NCBI RefSeq assembly: GCF_040438645.1
Contig: NZ_CP159253.1
Coordinates: forward strand, 2,604,001 to 2,668,000
Direction of reading: 5' to 3'
DNA: 64,000 bases
From: Mesorhizobium sp. WSM2240
GTDB taxonomy: Bacteria; Pseudomonadota; Alphaproteobacteria; Rhizobiales; Rhizobiaceae
Below the pieces are notes generated by a model. That model had not been told where the DNA came from. It did not search any database and saw only the letters and a program-made list of their open reading frames with translations. Both the position numbers and the translations under genes were made by a program. Numbering within the stretch: the stretch's first letter is position 1; every line of letters starts with the position of its first letter. Shown here piece by piece: positions 36,541 through 48,961 of this stretch.

Positions 36541-37512
36541 ATGCGACGACTGACGTTTTTGGCTGCCGCAATGGCTGTTGGTTTCACCGCCAGCCCGGCT
36601 TCGGCCTACATGGTTTACGTCTCCAACGAGAAGGACAACACGGTCAGCGTCGTCGATTCCAACACGATGGAAGTCGTCAAGACGATCAATGTCGGGCAGC
36701 GGCCGCGCGGCATCACCATCTCGCATGACGGCAAGCTGATCTATCTCTGCGCCAGCGACGACGATACGATCGAGATCATCGACACCGCGACGCATGAAAT
36801 CATCGGATCGCTTCCATCGGGGCCAGATCCCGAGCTGTTCGTGCTCTCGCCCGATGGCAAGACACTCTATGTCGCCAACGAGGACGACAATCTCGTCACT
36901 GTGATCGACCTCGAAAGCAAGAGGGTGGTTGCCGAGATCCCGGTCGGCGTGGAACCGGAAGGCATGGGCGTCAGCCCGGACGGCAAGACCATGGTCAATA
37001 CGTCGGAAACGACGAACATGGCGCATTTCATCGACACCGACACCAACGAGATCACCCATAACGTGCTGGTGGACGCCCGCCCGCGCTTCGTCGAGTTCAC
37101 GCCGGACGGCTCGGAAGCCTGGGTGAGCTCGGAGATTGGCGGGACGGTTTCGGTGATCGACAATGCGACGCGCGAGATCAAGCACAAGATCACCTTCGAG
37201 ATCCCAGGGCTGCGCGCCGAATCGATCCAGCCGGTTGGCGTGCGCATCACCGCCGACGGCAAGAAAGCCTATGTCGCGCTCGGGCCCGCCAACCGCGTGG
37301 CGGTCATCAATACCGAAACCTACGAGGTGGAGAAATACGTGCTGGTCGGCCAGCGCGTCTGGCAACTGGCCTTCACGCCAGACCAGAAGACGATCATTTC
37401 GACCAATGGCGTTTCGAACGACATTACTTTCATCGACGTGGAGACCGACGAGCCGGTGCAGTCCGTTACCGTCGGCGCGCTCCCCTGGGGCGTCGTCGTA
37501 TCGCCCAATTGA
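36541..37512 (+). CDS. Exported YVTN-type beta-propeller protein
   Basis: 323 aa from the ATG at 36541 with a GGGAGG ribosome site; signal peptide to about residue 22 (AAAMAVGFTASPASA). Seven-bladed YVTN/lactonase-like propeller with repeated units such as VYVSNEKDNTVSVVDSNTME, PDGKTLYVANEDDNLVTVID and TADGKKAYVALGPANRVAVI. Propellers of this family are part of PQQ-linked ABC transporter operons. No catalytic residues are apparent; ligand binding or assembly in the periplasm is likely. It corresponds to one of the exported Lut proteins, but I do not assign a letter. Confidence 0.88.
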   Translation: MRRLTFLAAAMAVGFTASPASAYMVYVSNEKDNTVSVVDSNTMEVVKTINVGQRPRGITISHDGKLIYLCASDDDTIEIIDTATHEIIGSLPSGPDPELFVLSPDGKTLYVANEDDNLVTVIDLESKRVVAEIPVGVEPEGMGVSPDGKTMVNTSETTNMAHFIDTDTNEITHNVLVDARPRFVEFTPDGSEAWVSSEIGGTVSVIDNATREIKHKITFEIPGLRAESIQPVGVRITADGKKAYVALGPANRVAVINTETYEVEKYVLVGQRVWQLAFTPDQKTIISTNGVSNDITFIDVETDEPVQSVTVGALPWGVVVSPN

Positions 37513-37545
37513 ATCATCAGATTTGCAGCAGAAGGGTAGGAAAAC

Positions 37546-38028
37546 ATGAGGAATTTTCGGGCAATCGCTTTCGCCACGCTGGTCGGGCTGGCCGCGGCGC
37601 ACGGCCAGGTCTGGGCGCAAGCCGATGACGACGACGATGATGACGCGGCCCCGGCGGTCGCCGCCACCGAACAGGTGACGCGGGCCAGCAAAGATGTTCC
37701 CGAACTCATCCTCGGCACGAAGGACGACCAGTTCACGGCCAATCAGAAGGATTTCGAGCTGATCGCCGGACAAGGCTATCGCTGGAAAATCTCGGCGGCG
37801 GGCGGCCTGGAGTACAAGTTCCATACCGATCTTTTCCGCAATGTCTGGATGAACCAGATCGTCATCAACGATCTTGAGGTGCATATGAACGGCGCGCCTG
37901 CATGGCTCGAATACGACGCCGACGGAACCATCCAGGTGCAGTTCACCACCATCCGGCCCGGCATTTACACATGGTCCGTACCCGACCTCGCCGAAAGGGG
38001 TATGAAGGGCACGATCACCATCAAGTAA
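37546..38028 (+). CDS. Small exported protein with acidic stretch, cupredoxin-like
   Basis: 160 aa; signal peptide (IAFATLVGLAAAHGQVWA), then a run of seven Asp (ADDDDDDDAAP, about residues 27-36) and a beta-rich domain (LIAGQGYRWKISAAGGLEYK, IRPGIYTWSVPDLAERGMKG). The fold looks cupredoxin-like but the standard copper His-Cys-His-Met set is not seen. The Asp run is an attractive cation-binding tail. It is third in the transporter operon and probably a periplasmic partner of the transport system. Family function unknown. Confidence 0.75.
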   Translation: MRNFRAIAFATLVGLAAAHGQVWAQADDDDDDDAAPAVAATEQVTRASKDVPELILGTKDDQFTANQKDFELIAGQGYRWKISAAGGLEYKFHTDLFRNVWMNQIVINDLEVHMNGAPAWLEYDADGTIQVQFTTIRPGIYTWSVPDLAERGMKGTITIK

Positions 38029-38085
38029 CGCCACAATCGGCGGCCGGGTGGCCGGCCCGCTCAAGCGACAAAGGAAGTGAACCGG

Positions 38086-38874
38086 ATGCAGCATGTGAGG
38101 ACAGGCGGGGGAGCGGATGGCGTGGCGGCGCTCGATGTCGCCGCGGTCAGCCATTCCTACGGTCCGAAGCGGGCGCTCAACGACGTTTCCTTCTCGATTG
38201 CGCCGGCCACCTTCACCGTCCTGCTCGGTCTCAACGGAGCCGGCAAGACGACTCTGTTTTCGCTGATCACCCATCTTTACGACACGCGCCACGGCTCGAT
38301 CCGCATCTTCGGTCATGATGTCGGCCGCGCTCCCGGCGAAGCGCTCAGGCGGCTGGGCATCGTATTTCAGGCGCGCACGCTCGACCTCGATCTCACGGTC
38401 TATCAAAACCTTTCCTACCATGCCTCCCTGCACGGCTTGGGTTCGGCGGAAGCGAAACGGCGCATCGACGCGCTGCTGACACAGGTCGAGATGGGCGACC
38501 GCCTGCGCGACAAAGCGCGCAGCCTGTCGGGCGGACAGATGCGGCGCATCGAGATCGCCCGCGCGCTGCTGCACCGTCCGCCGCTGCTGCTGCTCGACGA
38601 AGCGACGGTCGGACTGGATGTCCAGTCGCGGGCGGGCATCCTGGCCAGCATCCGAAGGCTGGTCGAGACGGAAGGCATCAGCGTCTTCTGGGCGACGCAT
38701 CTGATCGACGAGGTCGACGATGGCGACCACGTTGTGGTCCTGTCGCAAGGCGATCTGGTCGCCAAGGGCGCCGTTGCCGAGGTTGTGCGGACGACCGGCG
38801 CGAAGAACATCGGCGAGGCCTTTTCGAAGCTCAGCCGCAAGGCTCCGACCGCAGGCGCGGAGGAATCGTCATGA
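38086..38874 (+). CDS. ABC transporter ATP-binding protein (LutE/PedB-like)
   Basis: 262 aa from the ATG at 38086, with AAGGAAG eight bases upstream. Walker A LLGLNGAGKTTLFSL, signature LSGGQMRRIEIARALL and Walker B PLLLLDEATVGLD are all complete; the H-loop is in VFWATHLIDEVDD. This is the ABC-2-type ATPase of the PQQ/alcohol-linked transporter family. It overlaps the permease gene by four bases (ATGA). A GTG at 38077 is a possible alternative start. Confidence 0.93.
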   Translation: MQHVRTGGGADGVAALDVAAVSHSYGPKRALNDVSFSIAPATFTVLLGLNGAGKTTLFSLITHLYDTRHGSIRIFGHDVGRAPGEALRRLGIVFQARTLDLDLTVYQNLSYHASLHGLGSAEAKRRIDALLTQVEMGDRLRDKARSLSGGQMRRIEIARALLHRPPLLLLDEATVGLDVQSRAGILASIRRLVETEGISVFWATHLIDEVDDGDHVVVLSQGDLVAKGAVAEVVRTTGAKNIGEAFSKLSRKAPTAGAEESS

Positions 38875-39745
38875 GTCCCCTGCCCGGAAAAGCCGTCGAG
38901 ACAGGCGTTGCGCCGCTGCCGGCGCCGGGGTTCGGGCTCGCCGCCTATCTCATCTGCCTGAAAGGCATCCTTGTTCGCGAAGGGCTGCGCTTCCTCAACC
39001 AGCGCGAACGCTTCGTCTCCTCGCTGGTGCGGCCGCTGCTGTGGCTTTTCATCTTCGCCGCGGGTTTTCGGCAGGTGCTCGGCGTCTCGATCATTCCGCC
39101 GTACAAGACCTACGTGCTGTACGAAGTCTACATCACGCCCGGCCTCTGCGGCATGATCCTCCTGTTTTCCGGCATGCAGTCATCGCTGTCGATGGTCTAC
39201 GACCGCGAGATGGGAAACATGCGAACGCTCTTAGTCAGCCCCTTCCCACGCTGGTTTCTGCTGGTCTCGAAACTGCTCGCCGGCGTCACCGTGTCGATCG
39301 CGCAGGTCTATGTGTTCCTGGGCATTGCCTGGTTCTGGGGGATCAAGGCGCCGCCGATCGGCTATTTGCTCGTGCTCCCGGCGCTGTTCCTGACCGGTGT
39401 GATGCTCGGTGCGCTGGGACTGCTGCTTTCCTCGATGATCAAGCAGCTCGAGAATTTCGCCGGCGTCATGAACTTCGTGATCTTCCCGATGTATTTCGCC
39501 TCGCCCGCGCTCTACCCGCTGTGGCGAATCCAGGAATCGAGCCCACTGCTCTACAAGATCTGCCTGGCCAACCCCTTCACCTATGTCGTCGAACTGATCC
39601 GCTTCGCCTTCTACGGCCAGGTAGAGTGGTTTTCGCTTGCCGTCGTCGCCGGTTGCACGGTGCTGTTCCTCGGCGGAGCGATCATAGCCTACGATCCTTC
39701 GAGAGGCCTGATGAACCGCAAGCAGGATACTGGAGGAAACGCCTG

Positions 39746-39746
<1 letters not shown>
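38871..39746 (+). CDS. ABC-2 type permease (LutF/PedC-like)
   Basis: 291 aa with six predicted membrane segments, for example LVRPLLWLFIFAAGFRQVLG, VTVSIAQVYVFLGIAWFWGI and LVLPALFLTGVMLGALGLLL. The conserved MQSSLSMVYDREMGNMRTLL cytoplasmic segment is the ABC2_membrane signature region that contacts the ATPase. ABC-2 permeases are often exporters, whereas the linked binding protein suggests uptake; the transport direction is open. Start and stop overlap its neighbours by 4 bases and 1 base. Confidence 0.92.
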
Positions 39747-40423
<677 letters not shown>

Positions 40424-40437
<14 letters not shown>

Positions 40438-41371
40438 CTCGCTCTTCCGGATACAGCTTGCCGAACAGCGGCAGGTACATGGCGCCCTTGCGCATCAGGA
40501 ATTCATGAAAGGCGGCCATGGCCGGTGAGATCGCACGGTCCGTGCGCATGACGGCGAACCATTGCCGGCGGATCGGCATGCCGACCACGTCGAGGATCAC
40601 GAGGCGGCCGGTTTCCACTTCGGAAGCTACGGTATGGGCCGAGATGAAGGCGATGCCGAGCCCCGCCATCACCGCCTGCTTGATGGTCTCGTTCGAACCC
40701 ATCTCCACGCCAAGGTCGTCTATGCGGCCGGGCACTTCGCTCAGGAATATCTCCAGCGAGATGCGCGTGCCTGAGCCCGCCTCTCGGATCATGAAATGCT
40801 CCTCGGCAATGCGCTCCTTGGAAATGTCCCGCTCCTTGGCCAGCGGGTGCTCGGGCGGGGCGATGATCACCAGCGGGTGGTCGCCGAAGGCCGATGCGCG
40901 GACGGGCACGTCCTTGGCCGGACGCCCCATCAGCGCGATATCGACGTCGTGGTTCCTCAGACTGGCGATCGTCTCGGCGCGATTGCCTATGGCGAGCCGC
41001 ATGTCGATGTCGGGAAATTCCTTCATGAACGCGGCCATCATGCGCGGCGCGAAATATTTCGCTGTGGAGACTACACCGAGCTTCAGGCTGCCGGTGCGCA
41101 CGCCCTTGATCGCGTCCATCTGGTCTTCGAGTACACGCAGTCGCTCCTCGATCACCTGCGCCGCATCGATAAAAGCCAAGCCTGCGGCAGTGGGACGCAT
41201 ACCGCTCGCCGTCCGGTCGAACAGCGACAGTCCGATCTCTTCCTCAAGCTGCCGCAGCTGGATCGTCACTGCCGGGGCGGAAAGCGCCAAAGCCTTGGCG
41301 GCGTTGACAATTTTACCCTGGCTGGCGATCGCCTGAACCGCCTTGAGCTGCTTGAGGGAAAGGTTGCGCAT
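40424..41371 (-). CDS. cbbR: LysR-type regulator of the Calvin cycle operon
   Basis: 315 aa from the ATG at 41371 (MRNLSLKQLKAVQAIASQGK). N-terminal winged helix (ALSAPAVTIQLRQLEEEIGL, about 25-48) and C-terminal LysR effector domain. It is divergent from cbbF, the classic place for CbbR. In alphaproteobacteria CbbR senses phosphorylated intermediates such as RuBP and activates the cbb operon. A TTG two codons upstream was not used. Two likely binding boxes are in the shared intergenic region (41381-41424). Confidence 0.93.
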
Positions 41372-41380
41372 AGCCAATAC

Positions 41381-41424
41381 TAAATTTCTTTTATCACCAT
41401 CGTAAAGCTATTAAATTTTACTTA
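41381..41424. promoter_or_regulatory. Twin CbbR-type boxes (TNA-N7-TNA)
   Basis: TAAATTTCTTTTA (41381-41393) and TAAATTTTACTTA (41412-41424) both fit TNA-N7-TNA and share the left half TAAATTT. They are 31 bases apart, about three helical turns, so a CbbR tetramer could bind one face. The 123-base cbbR-cbbF gap is notably AT-rich here. No clear -35/-10 pair was found. Confidence 0.6.
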
Positions 41425-41494
41425 TCCGCCGATTGTGCGACCTTTGTCATGAGCCGTCACCTGCGAGGAGACGCGGCCGGCTCGGGAGGTCACG

Positions 41495-42541
41495 ATGACA
41501 ACGGCTACGCTCGGTGCATTTCTGAATTCCTATGTCGGCCAGGGCGACGGCCTTCGCCCCGCCGTAGCGGCGACGATCCATCAACTCGCCGAGGCCGCCA
41601 TCAAGATCCGCCACGTCATCAATCAGGGCGTCCTCGGCACGGCGTTTGCCGACACGCGCGGCGCGAACGCCGACGGCGACATCCAGAAGGATCTGGACGT
41701 CTTCGCCGACGACATCTTTCTCGACGCCATGCGCCACGCGCCTGTCGCGCTCTATGCGTCCGAGGAACTCGAGCAGCCGGTGCTGCTCGACGGGGATGCG
41801 CCGCTGGCCGTCGCCATCGACCCGCTCGACGGCTCCTCGAACATCGACACCAACGTGTCGATCGGAACGATTTTTTCGCTCCTCCCTGCAACTGGCGCGC
41901 CGGGCGCAAATCCGGCCGCCGTTTTTTTGCAGGCTGGAACGAACCAGCTCGGCGCCGGCTTCTTCATTTACGGGCCGCAGCTTGCTCTGGTTCTGTCGCT
42001 CGGCAGCGGCACCCATATTTTCGTGCTCTCGTCCAGGCTCGGCTCCTTTGTCCAGGCCTATGAAAGCCGCATCATCCCGGAGCGCACCCAGGAATTCGCC
42101 ATCAATGCCGCCAATTACCGGCACTGGGACGAGGCCGTCCGGCTTTATGTCGATGACTGCATGAAAGGCAACGAAGGCCCACGAGAGCGCGATTTCAACA
42201 TGCGCTGGATCGCGTCGCTGGTCGCCGATTGCTACCGCATCCTGATCCGCGGCGGCGTCTTCCTCTACCCCGGCGACAAGCGCAAGGGATACCATCAGGG
42301 CCGGCTGCGGCTGGTCTACGAGGCAAACCCGATCGCCTATCTGGTCGAGCAGGCCGGGGGTGCGGCAACAGACACCGTCACCCGCATCCTCGACCTGGAA
42401 CCGGGGAGCCTGCACCAGCGCATTCCCGTGGTGTTCGGCTCGTCGCGGGAAGTCCACCGCATCGCCCGCTACCACACCGAACCGTCGAGCATCGGCGAAC
42501 GCGCGCCGCTATTCGGCAATCGCGGCCTGTTCCGCGCCTGA
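41495..42541 (+). CDS. cbbF: Fructose-1,6-bisphosphatase class I
   Basis: 348 aa. The metal and phosphate-binding motif VAIDPLDGSSNIDTNVSIGT is clear, with the upstream ALYASEELEQPVLL. The C-terminal substrate-binding segment GGVFLYPGDKRKGYHQGRLR and LVYEANPIAYLVEQAGGAA are standard. It dephosphorylates FBP (and often SBP in this context) in RuBP regeneration. First gene of the cbb operon; GGGAGGT ribosome site. Eleven bases separate it from cbbP. Confidence 0.97.
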   Translation: MTTATLGAFLNSYVGQGDGLRPAVAATIHQLAEAAIKIRHVINQGVLGTAFADTRGANADGDIQKDLDVFADDIFLDAMRHAPVALYASEELEQPVLLDGDAPLAVAIDPLDGSSNIDTNVSIGTIFSLLPATGAPGANPAAVFLQAGTNQLGAGFFIYGPQLALVLSLGSGTHIFVLSSRLGSFVQAYESRIIPERTQEFAINAANYRHWDEAVRLYVDDCMKGNEGPRERDFNMRWIASLVADCYRILIRGGVFLYPGDKRKGYHQGRLRLVYEANPIAYLVEQAGGAATDTVTRILDLEPGSLHQRIPVVFGSSREVHRIARYHTEPSSIGERAPLFGNRGLFRA

Positions 42542-42552
42542 GGTAAATCCCG

Positions 42553-43425
42553 ATGTCAGCCAAGCACCCCATCATTTCGATCACGGGCTCTTCCGGGGCG
42601 GGAACCACCTCGGTGAAGCGCATCTTCGAACTGATCTTCCGCCGCGAGAAAATCGAGGCTGCCTTCATCGAGGGCGACGCATTTCACCGCTACGACCGCG
42701 CCGGGATGAAGGAAAAGGTCGCTGAGGAAGAAGCAAGGGGTAATCCTAACTTCACCCATTTCCACGTGGCCGCCAACGAGCTCGAGACGCTGCAGGAGGT
42801 TTTCGAGGAATATGGCCGCAGGGGAACCGGCAGGACCCGCACCTATGTCCACGACGAGGAGGAAGAGAAGCTCTACGGCACGCCGCCCGGAGCTTTCACC
42901 GAATGGCGCGATTTCGGCCCGAGCGACCTGCTCTTCTACGAAGGCTTGCATGGCTGCGCAGTAACCGAAGCCGTCGACCTGGCGAAGCACGCCGATCTGA
43001 AGATAGGCGTCGTGCCTGTCATCAATCTCGAATGGATCCAGAAGATCCATCGCGACCGAGCGACGCGCGGATATTCCACGGAAGCCGTCATGGACGTGAT
43101 CTTGCGGCGGATGCCGGACTATGTCCGCTACATCGTTCCGCAATTTGCGCTCACCAACATTAATTTCCAGCGGGTGCCGATCGTCGATACGTCCAACCCC
43201 TTCATCGCCCGCTGGATTCCGACGCCGGACGAATCAATGCTGGTCATCCGCTTCGCCAACCCGCGCGGCATCGATTTTCCCTACCTGCTGTCGATGATCC
43301 ACGACAGCTTCATGTCGCGCCCGAATTCCATCGTCGTGCCGGGAAACAAGCTGGATCTCGCCATGCAGCTGATCCTGACCCCGCTCATCCTGCAACTGAT
43401 CGAACGCAAACGCCGCGTGTCTTGA
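42553..43425 (+). CDS. cbbP: Phosphoribulokinase
   Basis: 290 aa. P-loop ISITGSSGAGTTSVKRIFE near the N-terminus and IEGDAFHRYDRAGMKEKVAE as the catalytic/Asp-rich segment. The RGYSTEAVMDVILRRMPDYV stretch is a proteobacterial PRK signature. It makes RuBP, the RuBisCO substrate, and is the first committed Calvin cycle enzyme. Length matches the octameric bacterial type. A small coupled gene lies between it and cbbT. Confidence 0.97.
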   Translation: MSAKHPIISITGSSGAGTTSVKRIFELIFRREKIEAAFIEGDAFHRYDRAGMKEKVAEEEARGNPNFTHFHVAANELETLQEVFEEYGRRGTGRTRTYVHDEEEEKLYGTPPGAFTEWRDFGPSDLLFYEGLHGCAVTEAVDLAKHADLKIGVVPVINLEWIQKIHRDRATRGYSTEAVMDVILRRMPDYVRYIVPQFALTNINFQRVPIVDTSNPFIARWIPTPDESMLVIRFANPRGIDFPYLLSMIHDSFMSRPNSIVVPGNKLDLAMQLILTPLILQLIERKRRVS

Positions 43426-43436
43426 AGGAGATGATC

Positions 43437-43685
43437 ATGGTCAAGCATCAAACATCCCGCCGCCCGGCCTCGGTTACGCCAGGCCACCTTCTTCTTGCTG
43501 AGGTCAGGAGACCTTCGGCGGTCTCGCAGCGCCTCCGACATTCCCTTGATGTGTTGGCGGAGAGATTGGCCGAACTGTTCTCCTTGCCGACAAGCGGATG
43601 GTCTGGAGGGTCGGCCGAGGAGGCGCCGATAAGAATCCGGGATGCGTCCGGTCACGGGGCGCCGAAGTGGAGGAATTTCTCATGA
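43437..43685 (+). CDS. Small basic protein between cbbP and cbbT
   Basis: 82 aa from the ATG at 43437, with a very good ribosome site (AAGGAG, GAAGGAGATGATC). The sequence ([40 protein letters not shown]) is basic with one amphipathic helix and no known domain. Its stop overlaps the cbbT start (ATGA at 43682-43685), which supports real, coupled translation. It could be a leader that sets cbbT translation, or a small regulatory protein. I do not know a counterpart in other cbb operons. Confidence 0.5.
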   Translation: MVKHQTSRRPASVTPGHLLLAEVRRPSAVSQRLRHSLDVLAERLAELFSLPTSGWSGGSAEEAPIRIRDASGHGAPKWRNFS

Positions 43686-45691
43686 GCCAAGCCACCGCAA
43701 TCAAGGTCGCTCCCGAAACGGCTGTCTCCGAGCGCGACATGGCGAACGCCATCCGCGCGCTGGCGATGGACGGCGTGCAGAAGGCGAATTCCGGTCATCC
43801 GGGAATGCCGATGGGCATGGCGGACGTGGCGACAGTGCTGTTCAACCGCTTCATCACGATCGATCCGTCTATGCCCAATTGGCCCGACCGCGACCGGTTC
43901 GTGCTTTCGGCCGGTCACGGCTCGATGCTGCAATACGCACTGCACTATCTTCTTGGCTATCCCGACATGCCGATCACCGAGTTGCAGCGCTTCCGCCAGC
44001 TCGGCAGCCGCACCGCCGGCCATCCCGAATACGGCCACGCGCTGGGCATCGAGACGACGACCGGCCCGCTCGGCCAGGGTATTTCGACCGCCGTGGGCAT
44101 GGCGCTGGCAGAGCGCATGCTCGCTGCCCGCCATGGCGCGGAACTCGTCGACCACTACACCTATGTGATCGCAGGAGACGGTTGCCTGCAGGAAGGCATC
44201 AGCCACGAGGCGATCGACCTCGCCGGGCATCTGAAGCTCAATCGACTGATCGTCTTCTGGGACGACAATTCCATTTCCATCGACGGCCCCACTCCCCTCT
44301 CCACGTCGATGGACCAGCCGGCGCGCTTCGCAGCCGCCGGCTGGCATGTCCAAGCAGTCGACGGCCACGATATGGAAGCCGTCGCTGAGGCGATCGAAGC
44401 CGCGCGCCGCTCGGACCGGCCGTCGCTGATCGCCTGCAAGACGCTGATCGGCAAGGGCGCGCCGAATCTCGAAGGTTCGGAAAAGACCCATGGGGCGCCT
44501 TTGGGCGAGGCCGAGATCGCGGCGGCGCGGGAAAACATCGGCTGGCCGCATGCACCCTTCGAGGTGCCGAACGAGATACTCTGGTCCTGGCGCGAGATCG
44601 CCGAGCGTGGACAGATCGCCCGGATCGAGTGGGAACAGAGGCTGGCCGCGTCGCCGCGGCGCACCGCCTTCGAAAGCGCCATCTCCGGCGCCCTGCCGGA
44701 CGCTGTCTTCGAGGCGCTCGCGGCCTTGCGCAAGGAACATGTCGAGAAGGCGACCAAGGTGGCGACCCGCAAGGCGTCGGAAATCGCGCTCGGTGCGATC
44801 AACGAGGCGACCGACATGACCGTCGGCGGCTCGGCCGACCTCACGCACTCGAACCTCACCATCACCAGGGGCATGAACCGCATCGCGCCGGGCGATTATG
44901 CCGGCCGCTACATCCATTACGGCATCCGCGAGCACGGTATGGCTGCGGCCATGAACGGCATCGCGCTGCATGGCGGCTTCGTGCCTTATGGCGGGACATT
45001 CCTCTGCTTCGCCGACTATGCGCGTGGCGCGATGCGTCTGTCGGCGCTGATGGGCCAGCGCGTCGTCTATGTGATGACGCATGATTCCATCGGCCTTGGC
45101 GAAGACGGCCCGACGCACCAGCCGATCGAGCATCTGGCGATGCTGCGCGCAACGCCCAACCTCAACGTCTTCCGCCCGGCCGACATCGTCGAGACCGCGG
45201 AATGCTGGGAACTGGCGCTGAAAAGCGAAGGCCGGCCGAGCGTGCTGGTGCTTTCGCGCCAGAACCTGCCGATGCTCCGATATGCACACACGGTGGAGAA
45301 TCGGTCGAGCCGCGGCGCATACCTCCTGCGCGGGCCGGCTGGACGCCGCGTCGTGACGCTGATCGCCACCGGCTCGGAGGTCGAAATCGCGGTTTCGGCT
45401 GCGGAGAGGCTTTATGACCAGCACGGCATCGCCGCAGCGGTCGTCTCGATGCCTTCCTGGGAACTATTCGAGCAGCAGGACCTGGAATACCGCCGCGCAG
45501 TGCTCGGCTCGGCCCCGCGCGTGGCGATCGAGGCCGCCGCCCGGCTCGGATGGGACCGCTGGATCGGCGAGGACGGCGTGTTCATCGGCATGACCGGTTT
45601 CGGCGCCAGCGCACCCGCCGCCGATCTCTACAGGCATTTCGCAATCACGCCCGAAGCAGTCGCCGAAGCGGCTCGCAAGCTTGTCATCTGA
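43682..45691 (+). CDS. cbbT: Transketolase
   Basis: 669 aa from the ATG at 43682. The TPP motif is [20 protein letters not shown] with the closing [11 protein letters not shown]. His and phosphate-binding signatures include [20 protein letters not shown] and the pyrimidine-domain ESRF-like [20 protein letters not shown]. It transfers two-carbon units in RuBP regeneration. The frame is open upstream to 43598 within the small gene before it; the ATGA overlap marks the true start. Normal length. Confidence 0.97.
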   Translation: MSQATAIKVAPETAVSERDMANAIRALAMDGVQKANSGHPGMPMGMADVATVLFNRFITIDPSMPNWPDRDRFVLSAGHGSMLQYALHYLLGYPDMPITELQRFRQLGSRTAGHPEYGHALGIETTTGPLGQGISTAVGMALAERMLAARHGAELVDHYTYVIAGDGCLQEGISHEAIDLAGHLKLNRLIVFWDDNSISIDGPTPLSTSMDQPARFAAAGWHVQAVDGHDMEAVAEAIEAARRSDRPSLIACKTLIGKGAPNLEGSEKTHGAPLGEAEIAAARENIGWPHAPFEVPNEILWSWREIAERGQIARIEWEQRLAASPRRTAFESAISGALPDAVFEALAALRKEHVEKATKVATRKASEIALGAINEATDMTVGGSADLTHSNLTITRGMNRIAPGDYAGRYIHYGIREHGMAAAMNGIALHGGFVPYGGTFLCFADYARGAMRLSALMGQRVVYVMTHDSIGLGEDGPTHQPIEHLAMLRATPNLNVFRPADIVETAECWELALKSEGRPSVLVLSRQNLPMLRYAHTVENRSSRGAYLLRGPAGRRVVTLIATGSEVEIAVSAAERLYDQHGIAAAVVSMPSWELFEQQDLEYRRAVLGSAPRVAIEAAARLGWDRWIGEDGVFIGMTGFGASAPAADLYRHFAITPEAVAEAARKLVI

Positions 45692-45703
45692 GGAGACCCG
45701 CCA

Positions 45704-48276
<2,573 letters not shown>

Positions 48277-48278
48277 CC

Positions 48279-48440
48279 ATGACAATCGTCTTGCTGGCCC
48301 TCGCGACTACCCTCTCCGTTACCGTGTTTCTGCTGGTGTCGGAGGGAAACGCGACCAATCGGCCTCTCACTCTTGGCCGGCGTCGCGGCAGGTCTCCTTC
48401 TCCCCGTCTTTACGGGAAGAAGGGACCGGCAGGCCGATGA
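48279..48440 (+). CDS. Small membrane ORF between cbbL and cbbS, possibly frameshifted
   Basis: An ATG two bases after the cbbL stop encodes 53 aa. The first 21 residues are a membrane segment (TIVLLALATTLSVTVFLLVS); the rest is basic. In the +1-shifted frame at 48358-48410 a second hydrophobic segment appears (GLSLLAGVAAGLLLPVFTGR). The natural product may be a two-TM protein broken by one base change near 48355. cbbL and cbbS are normally adjacent with a short gap, so a 200-base insert with a membrane ORF is unusual. No ribosome site is obvious except cbbL terminal reinitiation. Confidence 0.45.
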   Translation: MTIVLLALATTLSVTVFLLVSEGNATNRPLTLGRRRGRSPSPRLYGKKGPAGR

Positions 48441-48478
48441 GGGCGGCACTAAACCTGGAAAGACAATGGAGAACCGAC

Positions 48479-48898
48479 ATGCGTATCACCCAGGGGACCT
48501 TTTCCTTCCTCCCCGACCTCACCGACGACCAGATCAGAGCGCAGGTGCAGTACTGCATCGACAACAAATGGGCGGTCAGCCTGGAATTCACTGACGACCC
48601 GCATCCGCGCAACACTTACTGGGACATGTGGGGCCACCCGATGTTCGACAATCCGGATGCCGCGGCGCTGATGATGGAGCTGAAGGAGTGCCGCAAGGTC
48701 TATAGCGACCGCTACATCCGTGTCGTCGCCTTCGATTCCACCCATGGCTGGGAATCGGTGAAGCTCTCCTTCATCGTCAACCGCCCGGCCGAGGAACCCG
48801 GCTACCGGCTGGAGCGGCAGGAGGGCGCGGGCCGCATGGTTCGCTATACCACCAAGCCTTATGCGGCCGACAAGCCGGCAGGAAGCAGGTACGCTTGA
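48479..48898 (+). CDS. cbbS: RuBisCO small subunit, form IC
   Basis: 139 aa from the ATG at 48479 (MRITQGTFSFLPDLTDDQIR). The core VQYCIDNKWAVSLEFTDDPH and NTYWDMWGHPMFDNPDAAAL are diagnostic. The C-terminal extension after FIVNRP (about 30 residues) is the beta-hairpin found in red-type small subunits. Translation starts 12 bases after a GAGAACC stretch, a weak site. It is 202 bases from cbbL because of the small ORF, and followed by a hairpin at 48915-48938. Confidence 0.97.
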   Translation: MRITQGTFSFLPDLTDDQIRAQVQYCIDNKWAVSLEFTDDPHPRNTYWDMWGHPMFDNPDAAALMMELKECRKVYSDRYIRVVAFDSTHGWESVKLSFIVNRPAEEPGYRLERQEGAGRMVRYTTKPYAADKPAGSRYA

Positions 48899-48914
48899 AC
48901 CGGCAAATAGAAAC

Positions 48915-48938
48915 CCCTCTCCGCCTCGGCGGAGAGGG
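48915..48938 (+). terminator. Intercistronic hairpin after cbbLS
   Basis: CCCTCTCCGCC (48915-48925) and GGCGGAGAGGG (48928-48938) form a perfect 11-bp stem, 17 bases after the cbbS stop. No T-run follows, so it probably stabilises the upstream cbbLS message or reduces read-through to cbbX; it is unlikely to be a full terminator. Confidence 0.6.
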
Positions 48939-48961
48939 ACCCCGCACGAAGCAATGAGAAC

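Noticed and set aside
36067..38748. 893-aa open frame on the minus strand
   Set aside because: It lies antisense to the transporter operon whose products have clear domains and signal peptides. The antisense translation has no domain, and long antisense frames are expected in high-GC DNA.
38720..39745. 5' extension of the last transporter gene by over 340 residues
   Set aside because: It overlaps the permease gene out of frame. The ATG at 39746 begins a signal peptide and overlaps the permease stop.
43652..45424. 590-aa minus-strand open frame
   Set aside because: Fully antisense to transketolase; no recognisable domain or ribosome site.
48915..48938. Hairpin after cbbS as a CRISPR repeat or rho-independent terminator
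   Set aside because: It occurs once with no spacer series, and has no T-run; it is a simple intercistronic hairpin.
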